Assembly: GCF_038561955.2 (NCBI RefSeq)
Contig: NZ_CP138333.2
Location: forward strand, 806,001 to 870,000
Direction: 5' to 3'
Source of the DNA: Salinicoccus sp. Bachu38
Lineage (GTDB): Bacteria; Bacillota; Bacilli; Staphylococcales; Salinicoccaceae
Length of the DNA: 64,000 bases
Shown: positions 32,935-42,398 of the stretch, piece after piece
Numbering within the stretch: position 1 is the first letter of the stretch
Layout: each line of letters begins with the position of its first letter
Program-made: the position numbers and the translations under genes
Notes under the pieces: generated by a model
What the model was told of the DNA's origin: nothing
The model's database searches: none
Seen by the model: the letters and a program-made list of their open reading frames with translations, nothing else

Positions 32935-34938
32935 TTGGGTGTTTTCGATGTTGATTACAATAAAATACAGGAACGTACAGATTTCCCGTATGAAGTGGAA
33001 GTGACCCACCATACATGGATAGAGATGCCTGACGGCATCAAGCTGTCAGGCAAGCTCTGGCAGCCGAAGAATATCAAGGGTACAACGAAAGGGACCGTCC
33101 TCGAGTTCCTGCCATATAGGAAGGACGAGTTCACAGCGCTCAGGGATGAGATCCGCCACAAGTATTTTGCCGGGTGCGGCTATACGTCCATACGGGTCGA
33201 TATCCGGGGCACCGGGGATTCGGAAGGCATCATCGAAGATGAGTATCCGCAGCAGGAACAGGATGATGCACTCGCCATCATCAGCTGGATCGAGAATCAG
33301 GAGTGGTCGAATGGTTCAGTCGCCATGATCGGCAAATCCTGGGGCGGCTTCAACGGCCTGCAGGTGGCGGCACATCAGCCCGAGGCGCTGAAGACGATCA
33401 TCTCCCTATGCTCCACGGATGACCGCTATGCGGATGATGTCCATTACAGGGGCGGCACAATGATGGCCTCCGACATGCTCTGGTGGGCATCGACGATGTT
33501 CGCCTATAATGCGCGGCCGCCTTTCCCAAAATTCGTCGGGGACGGCTGGTATGACATGTGGCTCGACAGGATGGAGAATACGCCGCCATTCGTAGAGGAA
33601 TGGGTATCCCATCAGACGCGCGATGCATACTGGAAGCACGGTTCGGTCCGGGAGGACTACAGTGACATCAAAATCCCGGTCCTGACGATGAGTGGCTGGG
33701 CGGACGGCTATCCGGATGCACTCTTCCGTCTGATGGACAATCTCGATGTGCCGAAAAAGGGCATCGTCGGACCATGGGCACATGAATTCCCTGATATGGC
33801 GATTCCGGGTCCCCAGATGGGCTATCTCCAGGAAGTGGTGGAATGGCTGGACAAATGGATGGAAGTTGATGGAGATGTCGATCACACCGATGAATTCCTC
33901 GTCTACCTCCAGGACAGCGTGAAGCCTGCAACTTCCTATGAGTACCGTGAAGGCAGATGGCTCGATCTGTTCAAGGAAGACCAGGAGATACTCGACCTGT
34001 TCAATGGCTGTACCGGTGAACAGCGGTTGAAGAACATCCAGCACCATGGCCTCTATTCAGGTGTATACTGTCCGTTCGGACAGGACGGCGACCTGCCGGA
34101 TGACCAGACGATCGAGAACGCACTGGCAACTTCCATCATTCTGGAGCCGCAGAAGGAAGCGGTGAACATTGCCGGACAGCCGGTGGCAAAATTGAAAGTG
34201 AAGTCCGATGTCAAGGAAGCAAACGTCCATGCAAGAATCTCGGATGTGCACCCGGATGGTGAGAAGACGCTCATCACGCGGGGGCAGCTGAACCTGAACC
34301 ATTACAGGAGCCATGAGTTCCCTGAAGATCTGCCGATCGATGAATATATCGATGTCGCGTTCACGCTCGATGTCATCGGCTATCAGGTTCCGGAGGGCCA
34401 TTCGATTGAAATTTCCCTATCACCGACCTACTGGCCGCAGATCTGGCCGGCCAAGGAAATTGCGGGACTCACTGTGGATCTCGAAGCTTCGAAATTGGAA
34501 CTGCCGGTTGTCAATGATTTTGAAGCGGTTTCGCTGAAGCATGAGCAGGCGGAAACGGCAGCACCGCTTGAGAAGCAGATCCATCGCGAAGGGTCGAGAA
34601 CACGTGAAGTCATCAAGCGGTTGACGGAGGATGAATGGGTGCTGGAAGACTATTCGGACGAAGGTCTGAGGACACTGCCAGGCCTCAACATCACTTACGG
34701 CACTGAAAACCGCAATGCCTATATAATCAGGGAAAACGATCCGCTTTCAGCTAGAGTGGAATGTGACTGGAACGTGGTTGTGAAGGATGATGACATCGAC
34801 ACGGAAATGAAGACGAAAAGTGTGATGTCATGTGACGCAGATTACTACTATCTCGTGAATGAGCTTGTCGCCTACAACAACGGCGAAGAATGCTTCTCCA
34901 AAACATGGGAGAAGAAGATCAGAAGGAACTACACATAG
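32935..34938 (+). CDS. CocE/NonD family hydrolase (X-Pro dipeptidyl-peptidase-like)
   Basis: A 667-residue alpha/beta hydrolase of the peptidase S15/CocE group. Nucleophile Ser lies in GKSWGGFNG (about residue 140), catalytic Asp in SGWADGYPDA, His in GPWAHEFPD. A C-terminal jelly-roll domain (about 420-660) completes the family architecture. The TTG at 32935 follows GAGGAGGAG at 7 bases; the longer frame overlaps the carrier gene. It is 1 base after the BCCT stop, so the two are one operon. It may cleave X-Pro peptides or an imported ester. No signal peptide is seen. Confidence 0.85.
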   Translation: MGVFDVDYNKIQERTDFPYEVEVTHHTWIEMPDGIKLSGKLWQPKNIKGTTKGTVLEFLPYRKDEFTALRDEIRHKYFAGCGYTSIRVDIRGTGDSEGIIEDEYPQQEQDDALAIISWIENQEWSNGSVAMIGKSWGGFNGLQVAAHQPEALKTIISLCSTDDRYADDVHYRGGTMMASDMLWWASTMFAYNARPPFPKFVGDGWYDMWLDRMENTPPFVEEWVSHQTRDAYWKHGSVREDYSDIKIPVLTMSGWADGYPDALFRLMDNLDVPKKGIVGPWAHEFPDMAIPGPQMGYLQEVVEWLDKWMEVDGDVDHTDEFLVYLQDSVKPATSYEYREGRWLDLFKEDQEILDLFNGCTGEQRLKNIQHHGLYSGVYCPFGQDGDLPDDQTIENALATSIILEPQKEAVNIAGQPVAKLKVKSDVKEANVHARISDVHPDGEKTLITRGQLNLNHYRSHEFPEDLPIDEYIDVAFTLDVIGYQVPEGHSIEISLSPTYWPQIWPAKEIAGLTVDLEASKLELPVVNDFEAVSLKHEQAETAAPLEKQIHREGSRTREVIKRLTEDEWVLEDYSDEGLRTLPGLNITYGTENRNAYIIRENDPLSARVECDWNVVVKDDDIDTEMKTKSVMSCDADYYYLVNELVAYNNGEECFSKTWEKKIRRNYT

Positions 34939-34944
34939 ACTAAA

Positions 34945-34978
34945 GAAGAAGCCTCCGACACCGTCGGAGGCTTCTTTG
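34945..34978. terminator. Bidirectional terminator
   Basis: AGAAGCCTCCGAC and GTCGGAGGCTTCT arms with an A-run before and a T-run after. It serves the two convergent peptidase genes. Confidence 0.85.
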
Positions 34979-34985
34979 CGTCTTA

Positions 34986-36101
34986 CTATCTTATTTGAAT
35001 GCTTCTGAGATTTCTTGGAAAGGATGTCAGCACTTCCGGCTCACCGTCTTCATTGATGTATACCTCTTCTTCAATCCGTACCCCTCCGAAGCCGGGAATA
35101 TATATGCCCGGCTCTATTGTGAAGACCATGCCCGGCTCCGCAAGCTGTTCATTTTCATGGTGGATGGAAGGTGCTTCATGCACTTCTATCCCCAGGCCAT
35201 GACCGACCCGGTTGTTGAAGTATTCACCGTATCCAGCTGCTTCAATGACATCCCTGGCTGCGATATCGAACAATTTCAGTGGAGCGCCGGCCCTGACTGC
35301 ATCGACACCTGCCTGTGTCGACTTCTGCACGGTTTCATAGATTTCCTTCTGCTTCCCGGTCGGCTTGCCGATGACGAAGGTGCGTGTGATGTCGGAGCAG
35401 TACCGCTCATTCGTGATGACGCCGAAATCAATCAGCAGGAAGTCCCCTTCCTGGAGTTTGCGTTCTCCCGGTTTGCCATGGGGCATGGCCGATTTCTCGC
35501 CTGAGAGCACCATGGTGGAAAATGAAGGGCCTGCTGCGCCGTGCCGCTTCATCAGGTACTCGAATTCAGCCGTGAGCGCCGCTTCCGTCATCCCTTCATG
35601 GATGGTTGCAAGTCCTTCTTCAAGAACTGTTTCTATAATCTCCACCGCCTTCTTAAGGCCATCGACTTCCGCTTGTGTCTTGAGAGTGCGCATGCGGTCG
35701 ATGGAGGGGGTGATGTCCATATATTCCACACCGGGGAAGATGGATTTGAGACCATTTTGGTGGCTGACCGTCATCACATCCATTTCAATGCCGATTTTTG
35801 AGATATCTTCTTCCATCATACCTTTGATGATATAAAAAGGATCCATTTCGTCAGATATCGGGTGGATTTCGTCCACTTCTGCCGACTCCTTTGCCATCTC
35901 TTCATCCAAGGCAGGGAGGAACAGTGCAGAGCTCCCGTGTTCAGCATGGATCACAAGTGACATGTAGCGCTCATGTGGATCGGCGTAGAAACCGGTATAG
36001 TAGAAGATGTTCGTCGGATCGGTGATGAGTGCGATATCCAACGCCTTCGATTTCAAACGCCCCATAAGTGTTTGCATTCTTTTACTGTAGTCGATTGGCA
36101 T
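34986..36101 (-). CDS. Xaa-Pro peptidase, M24 family
   Basis: A 371-residue pita-bread metallopeptidase. The creatinase-like N domain (1-135) is followed by the catalytic domain with metal ligands in LLIDFGV, CSDITRTF, GHGLGIEVHE, FTIEPGIY and GGVRIEEEV. It acts on X-Pro dipeptides or N-terminal X-Pro bonds in the cytosol. ATG with AGGAGG at 9 bases. It is convergent with the CocE/BCCT operon; both concern proline-containing substrates. Confidence 0.9.
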   Translation of the reverse strand: MPIDYSKRMQTLMGRLKSKALDIALITDPTNIFYYTGFYADPHERYMSLVIHAEHGSSALFLPALDEEMAKESAEVDEIHPISDEMDPFYIIKGMMEEDISKIGIEMDVMTVSHQNGLKSIFPGVEYMDITPSIDRMRTLKTQAEVDGLKKAVEIIETVLEEGLATIHEGMTEAALTAEFEYLMKRHGAAGPSFSTMVLSGEKSAMPHGKPGERKLQEGDFLLIDFGVITNERYCSDITRTFVIGKPTGKQKEIYETVQKSTQAGVDAVRAGAPLKLFDIAARDVIEAAGYGEYFNNRVGHGLGIEVHEAPSIHHENEQLAEPGMVFTIEPGIYIPGFGGVRIEEEVYINEDGEPEVLTSFPRNLRSIQIR

Positions 36102-36183
36102 ATGATTTCCTCCTATATGTATTCATTTCCCCAGTATAGCATTCTGTGAGGGTGAGTTCTGTCTTGAGGAGAGATTATATGCC

Positions 36184-36212
36184 AAGAAAAAACCGGCCCC
36201 TGGGACCGGTTT
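36184..36212 (-). terminator. Terminator, minus strand
   Basis: On the minus strand AAACCGG-CCC and GGG-CCGGTTT arms are followed by TTTTC. Confidence 0.75.
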
Positions 36213-36252
36213 GGAATCAGAAATAGCATCAAAAAACTTTCATCCTTGAAAT

Positions 36253-36486
36253 CTAGTATAGAAAGAATCCGTCTAACGAGACGTACAGGACAAAAGCAAA
36301 AGCAATGAGGGAAAAGACTCCAAATACTTTACGACCCTTCAGGAACTCGTCGATTCCCATGGCCAGGAGGAGGAAAGACATGGAGAGGAACATCCATGGC
36401 ATCAGCTCATAGTTGTCAGTAAACAGCCCGTAGAGGGCGAGTCCAGCGGTGGTTATAGAAAAGATGAGTCTAAGTACAAAGATCAA
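36253..36486 (-). CDS. Small membrane protein, DUF3953-like
   Basis: A 77-residue protein with three short hydrophobic helices (about 3-22, 30-45, 55-75) and the central GIDEFLKGRKVFG loop typical of DUF3953 proteins. TTG start at 36486 with GGAGGG at 5 bases. Function unknown. Confidence 0.65.
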   Translation of the reverse strand: MIFVLRLIFSITTAGLALYGLFTDNYELMPWMFLSMSFLLLAMGIDEFLKGRKVFGVFSLIAFAFVLYVSLDGFFLY

Positions 36487-36553
36487 GTAATCCCTCCAGG
36501 CTGAAGTTTAGAATGGATAAATATGTAATATAAAACTTATTATGAATGTAACA

Positions 36554-36582
36554 TAAAAAATGACCTGGGAGCACCCAGGTCA
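36554..36582 (-). terminator. Terminator of the flavin operon
   Basis: ATGACCTGGG and CCCAGGTCAT arms; on the minus strand TTTTTTATG follows. Confidence 0.8.
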
Positions 36583-36588
36583 TAGCTC

Positions 36589-37155
36589 TTAGAAATCATA
36601 CATCGATTCCTTCTCTTCACGGATGCGCTTGTACGTATCGGTCAGCATGACGGTATCCTCGACCAGTGCATCGAGCCGGAAGATGATGTCGTCATTGATG
36701 ATCTCCTTATTCATGAAGTCCTTCTCCTGGATAAAGACATACGTGCTCACCGTCTGTGCCTTCATGTAGCTCAGAATCGGTTTGAGCTGGGTTTCGGGGA
36801 TGAGGAAGTGCTTGGATGTGCCGGCGGTGACGAAGAAGCTGACGATCTTGTCCTGCAGTGCATTGATCGGCAGCAGGTCGAAGACGTTCTTCAGTGTTGC
36901 CGGAATGGAAGCCTGGAAGATCGGTGTGCCGATGATGATGGCATCCGCTTCCATGATGGTTCTTGTGACATATGCAGTGTCCCCCTCATAGTCGAGGTAG
37001 TTGCGTCCATCGCTGAACTGGACGCTGTAGTCCGCGAGGTCGATGAACGTCCACTCGACATGCGGGTACTGGCTGGTCAGTTTTTCGGATACATATTTCA
37101 TGGTGGTGCGTGTTTTGGAGCCGACGTTCGAGCCGGAGAGTCCTACGATTTTCAT
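36589..37155 (-). CDS. NADPH-dependent FMN reductase
   Basis: A 188-residue flavodoxin-fold reductase. It begins MKIVGLSGSNVGSKTRTTMKYV (phosphate loop), then GTPIFQASIPATLKNVFDLLP for the flavin face. It probably supplies reduced FMN to the luciferase-like monooxygenase encoded directly upstream. The two genes overlap by 4 bases (ATGA) with GGAGG at 7 bases, indicating tight coupling of a two-component system. Confidence 0.88.
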   Translation of the reverse strand: MKIVGLSGSNVGSKTRTTMKYVSEKLTSQYPHVEWTFIDLADYSVQFSDGRNYLDYEGDTAYVTRTIMEADAIIIGTPIFQASIPATLKNVFDLLPINALQDKIVSFFVTAGTSKHFLIPETQLKPILSYMKAQTVSTYVFIQEKDFMNKEIINDDIIFRLDALVEDTVMLTDTYKRIREEKESMYDF

Positions 37156-38219
37156 TGGTCAGCCTCCTTTTTGGTGTATTTTCTGATGGCAGGAAGTACT
37201 TCTTTTCCGATCCATTCGATGTTCCGCATGAGCTGGTCGAATGGAACGCCGCCGAAGTCCATCTGCCCGATGTAGCGCTGGTGGTCGAACTGTTCATGCT
37301 GATAGAGGATCTTCTCGATGACTTCCTGCGGGCTGCCGACGTTCAGTACATTGCGCCTGTCGGCACCCATGGCGAAGCCGCGTTTCGGGAATCCGGCACC
37401 ATTTGTTAGTTTCATACCTTCATTTATATGCGGATAAACCTCCCGCTGTGCCTGCTGAGTTGTTTCGGCGACATGAAAGAATCCGGCCGTGGCGACGGGG
37501 AGCTGGTCCGGGTCATGGCCATATTGCCGTGCCGTGTCCCGGTACATGCCGATCGTTTCCTTGAAGTTCTGGGTCGGACCCGCAAGCATCGCAATCTGCA
37601 TCGGTACACCGGCGGCACCGGCCTTGATGGCACTTGCGGCATGGCCGCCGACAGCGCGCCAGATCGGCAGGTAGCCATCTAGCGGACGGGGGAGGACCCG
37701 TGCATTTTTAAGGGCGGGACGGAATGCACCTTCCCAGTTGACTGTTTCATTCTCGTTGATTTTCAGCAGCAGGTCAAATTTTTCTTCGTATAGTGCCTCA
37801 TAATCGCTGAGGTCGTAGCCGAGCAGGTCGAAGAGGCCGACGCGGGAGGCCCGGCCGGCGATGATTTCAGCGCGGCCGCCCGAGATGAGGTCGATGGTCG
37901 CGAAATCCTCATAGACCCTTACCGGATCGAGCGTACTGATGATGGTCGAGGAGCTCGAGATCTTTATTTTCTCGGTCGCCTGGGCGACGGCGGAGAGGAC
38001 CACCGTATGGGCCTGTGTTGCAAAATAATCCTGGTGGCTCTCGCCGACACTGAAGAAGTCGATGCCCGCCTCTTCAGCGAGCTTCGCAAGTTCGATGATC
38101 TCCCTGATGCGCTGCTGAGCGGGAATCCTCTGGCCTGTTTGCGGATTCGGGAGGTGATCCCCCAGTGTATAGAGCCCGAATTCCAGGCCGTTATCCTTGT
38201 TGATGCGATACTGTTCCAT
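37152..38219 (-). CDS. LLM-class flavin-dependent monooxygenase
   Basis: A 355-residue luciferase-like TIM barrel. It opens LEFGLYTLGDHLPNP, with GIDFFSVGESHQDYFATQAHTVVLSAVAQAT and SGGRAEIIAGRAS further on, typical of the F420/FMN-type LLM superfamily. With the FMN reductase it forms a two-component oxygenase. Substrate unknown; alkanesulfonate- or alkanal-type are options. ATG at 38219 with AAAGGA at 8 bases. Confidence 0.87.
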   Translation of the reverse strand: MEQYRINKDNGLEFGLYTLGDHLPNPQTGQRIPAQQRIREIIELAKLAEEAGIDFFSVGESHQDYFATQAHTVVLSAVAQATEKIKISSSSTIISTLDPVRVYEDFATIDLISGGRAEIIAGRASRVGLFDLLGYDLSDYEALYEEKFDLLLKINENETVNWEGAFRPALKNARVLPRPLDGYLPIWRAVGGHAASAIKAGAAGVPMQIAMLAGPTQNFKETIGMYRDTARQYGHDPDQLPVATAGFFHVAETTQQAQREVYPHINEGMKLTNGAGFPKRGFAMGADRRNVLNVGSPQEVIEKILYQHEQFDHQRYIGQMDFGGVPFDQLMRNIEWIGKEVLPAIRKYTKKEADQ

Positions 38220-38360
38220 TGAAGACGTCCTTTCATATGTCAGATGATTACTTTTATTATGTAATGAAATCGAGAAAATGAGAAATAATCCGTCCGGAAA
38301 GGGATGGATGGGAATAAAAATACGGCGCAGGACTGATGTTTGGGAGTGATTGTGCATCCC

Positions 38361-38393
38361 AATTGTCACTGAGCATTTCGGTGAATGACAATT
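38361..38393 (+). repeat. Dispersed palindromic repeat, copy R2
   Basis: AATTGTCACTGAGCATTTCG then GTGAATGACAATT: the most regular copy, with an AATTGTCA/TGACAATT stem. Confidence 0.65.
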
Positions 38394-38415
38394 GGCGGCA
38401 TCAACATGCTCATAC

Positions 38416-38456
38416 AAAAAACCCCAACCCATCCCACACAAGGGGGACGGATTGGA
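38416..38456 (-). terminator. Terminator of the amidohydrolase operon
   Basis: On the minus strand CCAATCCGTCCCC and GGGATGGGTTGG form an imperfect hairpin followed by GGTTTTTTG. Confidence 0.6.
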
Positions 38457-38470
38457 GCTTCATATGCATT

Positions 38471-39721
38471 TTATTCCTTCGCAAGATGCAACATGGTGCG
38501 GTAGAGCAGCTCGGTGCCGACGGCGATGTCTGCGTCTGTGGAGTACTCAGCCGGATTGTGGCTGATGCCGTCCCTGCACCGGACGAAGATCATGCCCATA
38601 TCGCATGCATCCGCCATGTTGCTGGCATCGTGGAAAGCGCCGCTCATCAGCACGGGTGGATCGATGCCGATGTCGGTGCTCTCTGCCTTCATGATATCCA
38701 TGATTTCCTGGCTGGCTTCCTTTGGTGTGGTGCCGCCGTCGTCATGGATGGTGTATTCGAGCCCGTGCTCGGATGCGGTCCTTTCGATGATGTTCACGAG
38801 TGCCTCTTCGTAAGTATTTCTGCGTTCGAGGTCGCTGTCCCTGAGGTCGATGGTGAAGCTGACACGCTCGGGGATGATGGAGCGGCCGCCCGGGAAGACT
38901 TCGAGATCGCCGACGGTGCCGACGGACGGGGCACCGGGTTCCGACTGGACGAGGCTGTTGAAGGCGGCGATGATGTAGGAGGCGCCGACGAGCGGGTCGC
39001 GGCGCTTTGCCATGGGCACCGTGCCGGCGTGGCCTGAGAATCCCGTCAGTTCGACGGTGAGCCACCTGGGTCCGGCGATGCCGCTGACGATGCCGACGGG
39101 CGTGTCTGCGGCTTCGAGGTTCGGCCCCTGCTCGATATGCATCTCCACATAGGCTTTGAGGTCGGCAGAATCATATTCGGACTCATGGAGCTTATCGGGA
39201 TCGGCACCGAATTCGATCAGCGCCTGCCGCCGTGTCACACCCTCTGCATCTGCGCGTTCGAGTTCGTCGGGTTCGAGCTTCCCGAGGATGCCGCGGGAGC
39301 CGAACAGGCCGACCCCGAAACGGTGTCCCTCCTCATCGCAGAAGGACATGACTTCAACGGGAAAATCGGGTTCGATGCCCTGTTCCATCATCGTCTGGAC
39401 GGCTTCCAATCCGCCGAGCACACCGATGGTGCCATCGAACCGGCCGCCGTATGGCTGCGAATCGATGTGGGAGCCGAGCATGACGGCAGGGGCATTTTCA
39501 TCCTTTCCTTCGAGCCTGCCGATGAGGTTGCCGAAGTTGTCATAGCGTGTGTCGAGGCCGGCTTCATCCATCCATTTCCGGACGAGGTCCATGCCTTCCC
39601 TGTATTTTTCGGACAGGGCGAGGCGGTTGACACCGGTCTCCTCGATCTTTCCGATTTCCGCGAGTGCGTGGATGCGTTCCGATAACCGTGATGCATTGAT
39701 TGTGTTGATTGTTTTATCCAT
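38471..39721 (-). CDS. M20 amidase: N-carbamoyl-L-amino acid hydrolase/allantoate amidohydrolase type
   Basis: A 416-residue Zn-dependent hydrolase of the HyuC/AmaB/AllC branch of M20. Metal-site motifs: GSHIDSQPYGGRFDGTIGVLGGLEAV, the Glu pair in FCDEEGHRFG, and HIEQGPNLE. The end has SGAFHDASNMADACDMGMIFV with the last metal His. It removes carbamoyl or other N-acyl groups from amino acids. Its ATG directly follows the TAG of the upstream membrane-protein gene, so it is last in a four-gene operon. Confidence 0.88.
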   Translation of the reverse strand: MDKTINTINASRLSERIHALAEIGKIEETGVNRLALSEKYREGMDLVRKWMDEAGLDTRYDNFGNLIGRLEGKDENAPAVMLGSHIDSQPYGGRFDGTIGVLGGLEAVQTMMEQGIEPDFPVEVMSFCDEEGHRFGVGLFGSRGILGKLEPDELERADAEGVTRRQALIEFGADPDKLHESEYDSADLKAYVEMHIEQGPNLEAADTPVGIVSGIAGPRWLTVELTGFSGHAGTVPMAKRRDPLVGASYIIAAFNSLVQSEPGAPSVGTVGDLEVFPGGRSIIPERVSFTIDLRDSDLERRNTYEEALVNIIERTASEHGLEYTIHDDGGTTPKEASQEIMDIMKAESTDIGIDPPVLMSGAFHDASNMADACDMGMIFVRCRDGISHNPAEYSTDADIAVGTELLYRTMLHLAKE

Positions 39722-40438
39722 CTAATCGAGGTTTCCCTTCTGTTTTTCCATGAACAGCACGACGGCGATGGTGAGTGCCACGCAGAGTGCGATCTTGATC
39801 AGGCTGAAGATGGGTGAAAACAGTACAGCCATACCGATGACGAGTGCGATGACGCCGTATTTCGGAGTGCGATAGGCGAACTGCCCGAGCACCGCCCCAA
39901 AAATGGAGGGCAGGACGAAACCGAACATGCCTTCGACGAACGGTGGGAACATCGAAATCAGATATGTACCGCCGAGTATCATGATGACAAGCAGGATGAT
40001 GTTGGTGAGTGATGCGACTGCGATTCCGAATACACCCGCGACCTCCGCCTTCTGGGAGCCGGGTACTGCACCAACCGATTTCTGTGCTGCAGACGAGCAG
40101 GGCAGACACATGTTGGCGATGTTGCCCGTCAGGAATGCAAGGTATGTGCCGGCGACGCCGAGTGTCGGGTAGTATGTGATCGGCTCGAGTACCCACATGA
40201 TACCGATGAATGATGCATATCCGACGAGTCCGGTCGCGATGACGCCCCAGCCCGGGTGCGCATCCAGTACGAATGAGATATAGAGTGGTGGGATGAGTGA
40301 CATGATGATGATGACGAGAAGCGTCAGCCTGCCCCAGAAGTGGGAGCGTCTGTAGAACAGTTCCATCGATGAAGCCTCTGTTCCGCTAATCCGTGAATCA
40401 ACAGCAACATTTGCTGTCTGATTTGCTACATTATTCAT
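39722..40438 (-). CDS. Membrane protein, second component of a putative transport pair
   Basis: A 238-residue protein with six or so helices. The conserved-looking segment PITYYPTLGVAGTYLAFLTGNIANMCLPCSSAAQKSVG carries a CLPC pair in a glycine-rich re-entrant-like stretch. It is 25 bases downstream of the DUF5058-type gene and directly before the carbamoylase. Their co-location suggests a two-subunit carrier that feeds the two amidases. I know of no experimentally defined substrate. Confidence 0.65.
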   Translation of the reverse strand: MNNVANQTANVAVDSRISGTEASSMELFYRRSHFWGRLTLLVIIIMSLIPPLYISFVLDAHPGWGVIATGLVGYASFIGIMWVLEPITYYPTLGVAGTYLAFLTGNIANMCLPCSSAAQKSVGAVPGSQKAEVAGVFGIAVASLTNIILLVIMILGGTYLISMFPPFVEGMFGFVLPSIFGAVLGQFAYRTPKYGVIALVIGMAVLFSPIFSLIKIALCVALTIAVVLFMEKQKGNLD

Positions 40439-40463
40439 TGAAAGACCCCTTTGTTTTTTAATT

Positions 40464-41174
40464 TTACATGATGAATGTTGTCAGATAGCCGGTCGTCATA
40501 CCGATGAGCAGTGCAAATCCGAGTGCCCATTCCTTCAGCCAGCTGAGATTGCGATGGTCGGCATATTTCATCATGGCGACCATGGCGGCAAGTGCTACGA
40601 CTCCGGCCACCGCGTGGTTCGGACCGTTGACCATCTGCTGACTGGCAAGATAGGCGAATGCCCCGAGCATTGCTGCGAGTGCGACGCTGGCCATGATCTT
40701 CGGGTTGCGCTTCTGGATCTTCTCCTGCGTTTTGCCCATCGATTTCGTAAACAGCATCGTGAAGATGAGCCAGCCCGTACCGCCGAGGAACATCGTCCAC
40801 ATGACGGCGGCGAGTGCCTCGATCGGGAAGTTTTCGGCACCAAGCTCAACCCCGAACGCCGAAGCACCGATGGCTGCGGCACTGGATTCAGTGGCTGCTG
40901 AACCGATGATGCCGATGCGCATGAGTGTGATCGGCGAACCGATCAGGGCGATGAGGGATATGAGCACGATGGCGATGCCGAATGACGGTCCGATCGAGCT
41001 GATGAATCCGGCGCGGATGGCCGTTTTGACCTCGTGTTTCGTCATATCCGCCTCAGGTGCGGAACGTCCGGCAATCCATAGGAATATGATGGCCTGAAAG
41101 GCGACGATGGCGACGATGATGAATGCGAAAATCCAGAATGCGGTACTGTTTGCGATCTGTAGAATATCTCCCAT
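40464..41174 (-). CDS. DUF5058-type membrane protein
   Basis: A 236-residue protein with about six helices. An N-terminal helix is followed by the amphipathic HEVKTAIRAGFISSIGPSFGIAIVLISLIALIG and GSAATESSAAAIGASAFG, a small-residue-rich segment likely to line a pathway. Matches my recollection of DUF5058. It is placed between an M20 aminoacylase and its putative partner subunit, so a role in uptake of N-acyl amino acids or peptides is inferred. Confidence 0.65.
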   Translation of the reverse strand: MGDILQIANSTAFWIFAFIIVAIVAFQAIIFLWIAGRSAPEADMTKHEVKTAIRAGFISSIGPSFGIAIVLISLIALIGSPITLMRIGIIGSAATESSAAAIGASAFGVELGAENFPIEALAAVMWTMFLGGTGWLIFTMLFTKSMGKTQEKIQKRNPKIMASVALAAMLGAFAYLASQQMVNGPNHAVAGVVALAAMVAMMKYADHRNLSWLKEWALGFALLIGMTTGYLTTFIM

Positions 41175-41204
41175 TGATAAATCCTCCTTTGTTTATGGCA
41201 CTGC

Positions 41205-42398
41205 TTATGATGCATCGTCCTCCAGATAGTCGAGGACGGTGGCAATGAAGAGCTTGCCGATGTACAGCATCGACTCCTCGTTGACGTTGAACTTCGGATG
41301 GTGGTGCGGGTATATGTCGGACGCGTCCGGCATCGCGCCGCCGACCCAGACGAACGATCCCGGGGCTTTATGGAGATAGTAGGAAAAGTCCTCCATGCCC
41401 ATCATCGGTGTCATCTCGTACACCAGCTCTTCGCCGAATAAAGATTTGGCGACACGGGCGAAGCGCGCCGTCTCGGCTTCGTCATTGACGACTGCCGGAT
41501 AGCCTTTGATGTAGTTCACCGTGGCTGTGGCACCAAGGCCTTCGCATGTCGACTTCGCCACCGACCGGATAGCGGCTTCCACATTTTCACGCACATCCGG
41601 CTTGAAGGTTCTGGCGGTCCCTTTGAGCAGGGCCGTGTCGGGAATGACATTGAAGCTGTCTCCCCCCTGGAAGGTGGCGACGGTCACCACTGCAGATTCG
41701 AGGGGGTCCGTCTGGCGGCTGACGATCTGCTGGATTGATGCCATCAGCTGCCCGCCGATGGCCACAGGATCGACGGTCAGGTGCGGCATGCCGGCATGGC
41801 CTCCCTTGCCATGGATGGTGATTTCGAAATTGTCCCCGTTCGCCATCGATGGACCGGGCCGGTAGCCGACCCGGCCGAGCGGTTCCTTCGAGTTCACATG
41901 GGCACCGAAGACTGCATCGACCCCTTCCATGCAGCCATCCTCCACCATGAACTTGGCACCCCCGGGCACAAGCTCTTCGGCGAACTGGTGGATGAAGACG
42001 ACATTCCCCGGCAGCTCCTCCCTGAATTCGCTCAGTACCTTCGCGACATGCAGCAGGCCGGATGTGTGGACATCATGGCCGCATGCGTGCATGACCCCGT
42101 CGATCCTGGAGCGGTAGGCCACTTCGTTTTCCTCATGGATCGGCAGTGCATCGAAGTCGGCACGGAGGGCGACGGTCTTCCCCGGTTTCCCGCCATGCAG
42201 AGTGGCGACCACGCCACGGTCGCCGACTTCCGTCTGTACCTCAAGCCCCAGCGCCTTCAGGAAGGTGGCGACCTTCTTCGGTGTATCGACCTCGTGGAAG
42301 GAAAGCTCCGGGTACATATGTAGATCCCTCCGGAATTCGACCATATCCGGAAAGAGCGCTTCGAACCGTTCAAACATTTTATCCTGCAATGTAATCAT
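41205..42398 (-). CDS. M20 amidohydrolase (N-acyl-L-amino acid/IAA-amino acid hydrolase type)
   Basis: A 397-residue M20D hydrolase. CGHDVHTSGLLHVA gives the metal His and Cys, HQFAEELVPGGAKFM the catalytic Glu, and GGKGGHAGMPHLTVDPV the dimer-domain His. It cleaves acyl groups from amino acids. First gene of the four-gene minus operon. It is a close paralogue of the protein at 53105-54325, which is paired with a different carrier (YfcC). The ATG has only a weak GGG before it. Confidence 0.87.
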   Translation of the reverse strand: MITLQDKMFERFEALFPDMVEFRRDLHMYPELSFHEVDTPKKVATFLKALGLEVQTEVGDRGVVATLHGGKPGKTVALRADFDALPIHEENEVAYRSRIDGVMHACGHDVHTSGLLHVAKVLSEFREELPGNVVFIHQFAEELVPGGAKFMVEDGCMEGVDAVFGAHVNSKEPLGRVGYRPGPSMANGDNFEITIHGKGGHAGMPHLTVDPVAIGGQLMASIQQIVSRQTDPLESAVVTVATFQGGDSFNVIPDTALLKGTARTFKPDVRENVEAAIRSVAKSTCEGLGATATVNYIKGYPAVVNDEAETARFARVAKSLFGEELVYEMTPMMGMEDFSYYLHKAPGSFVWVGGAMPDASDIYPHHHPKFNVNEESMLYIGKLFIATVLDYLEDDAS

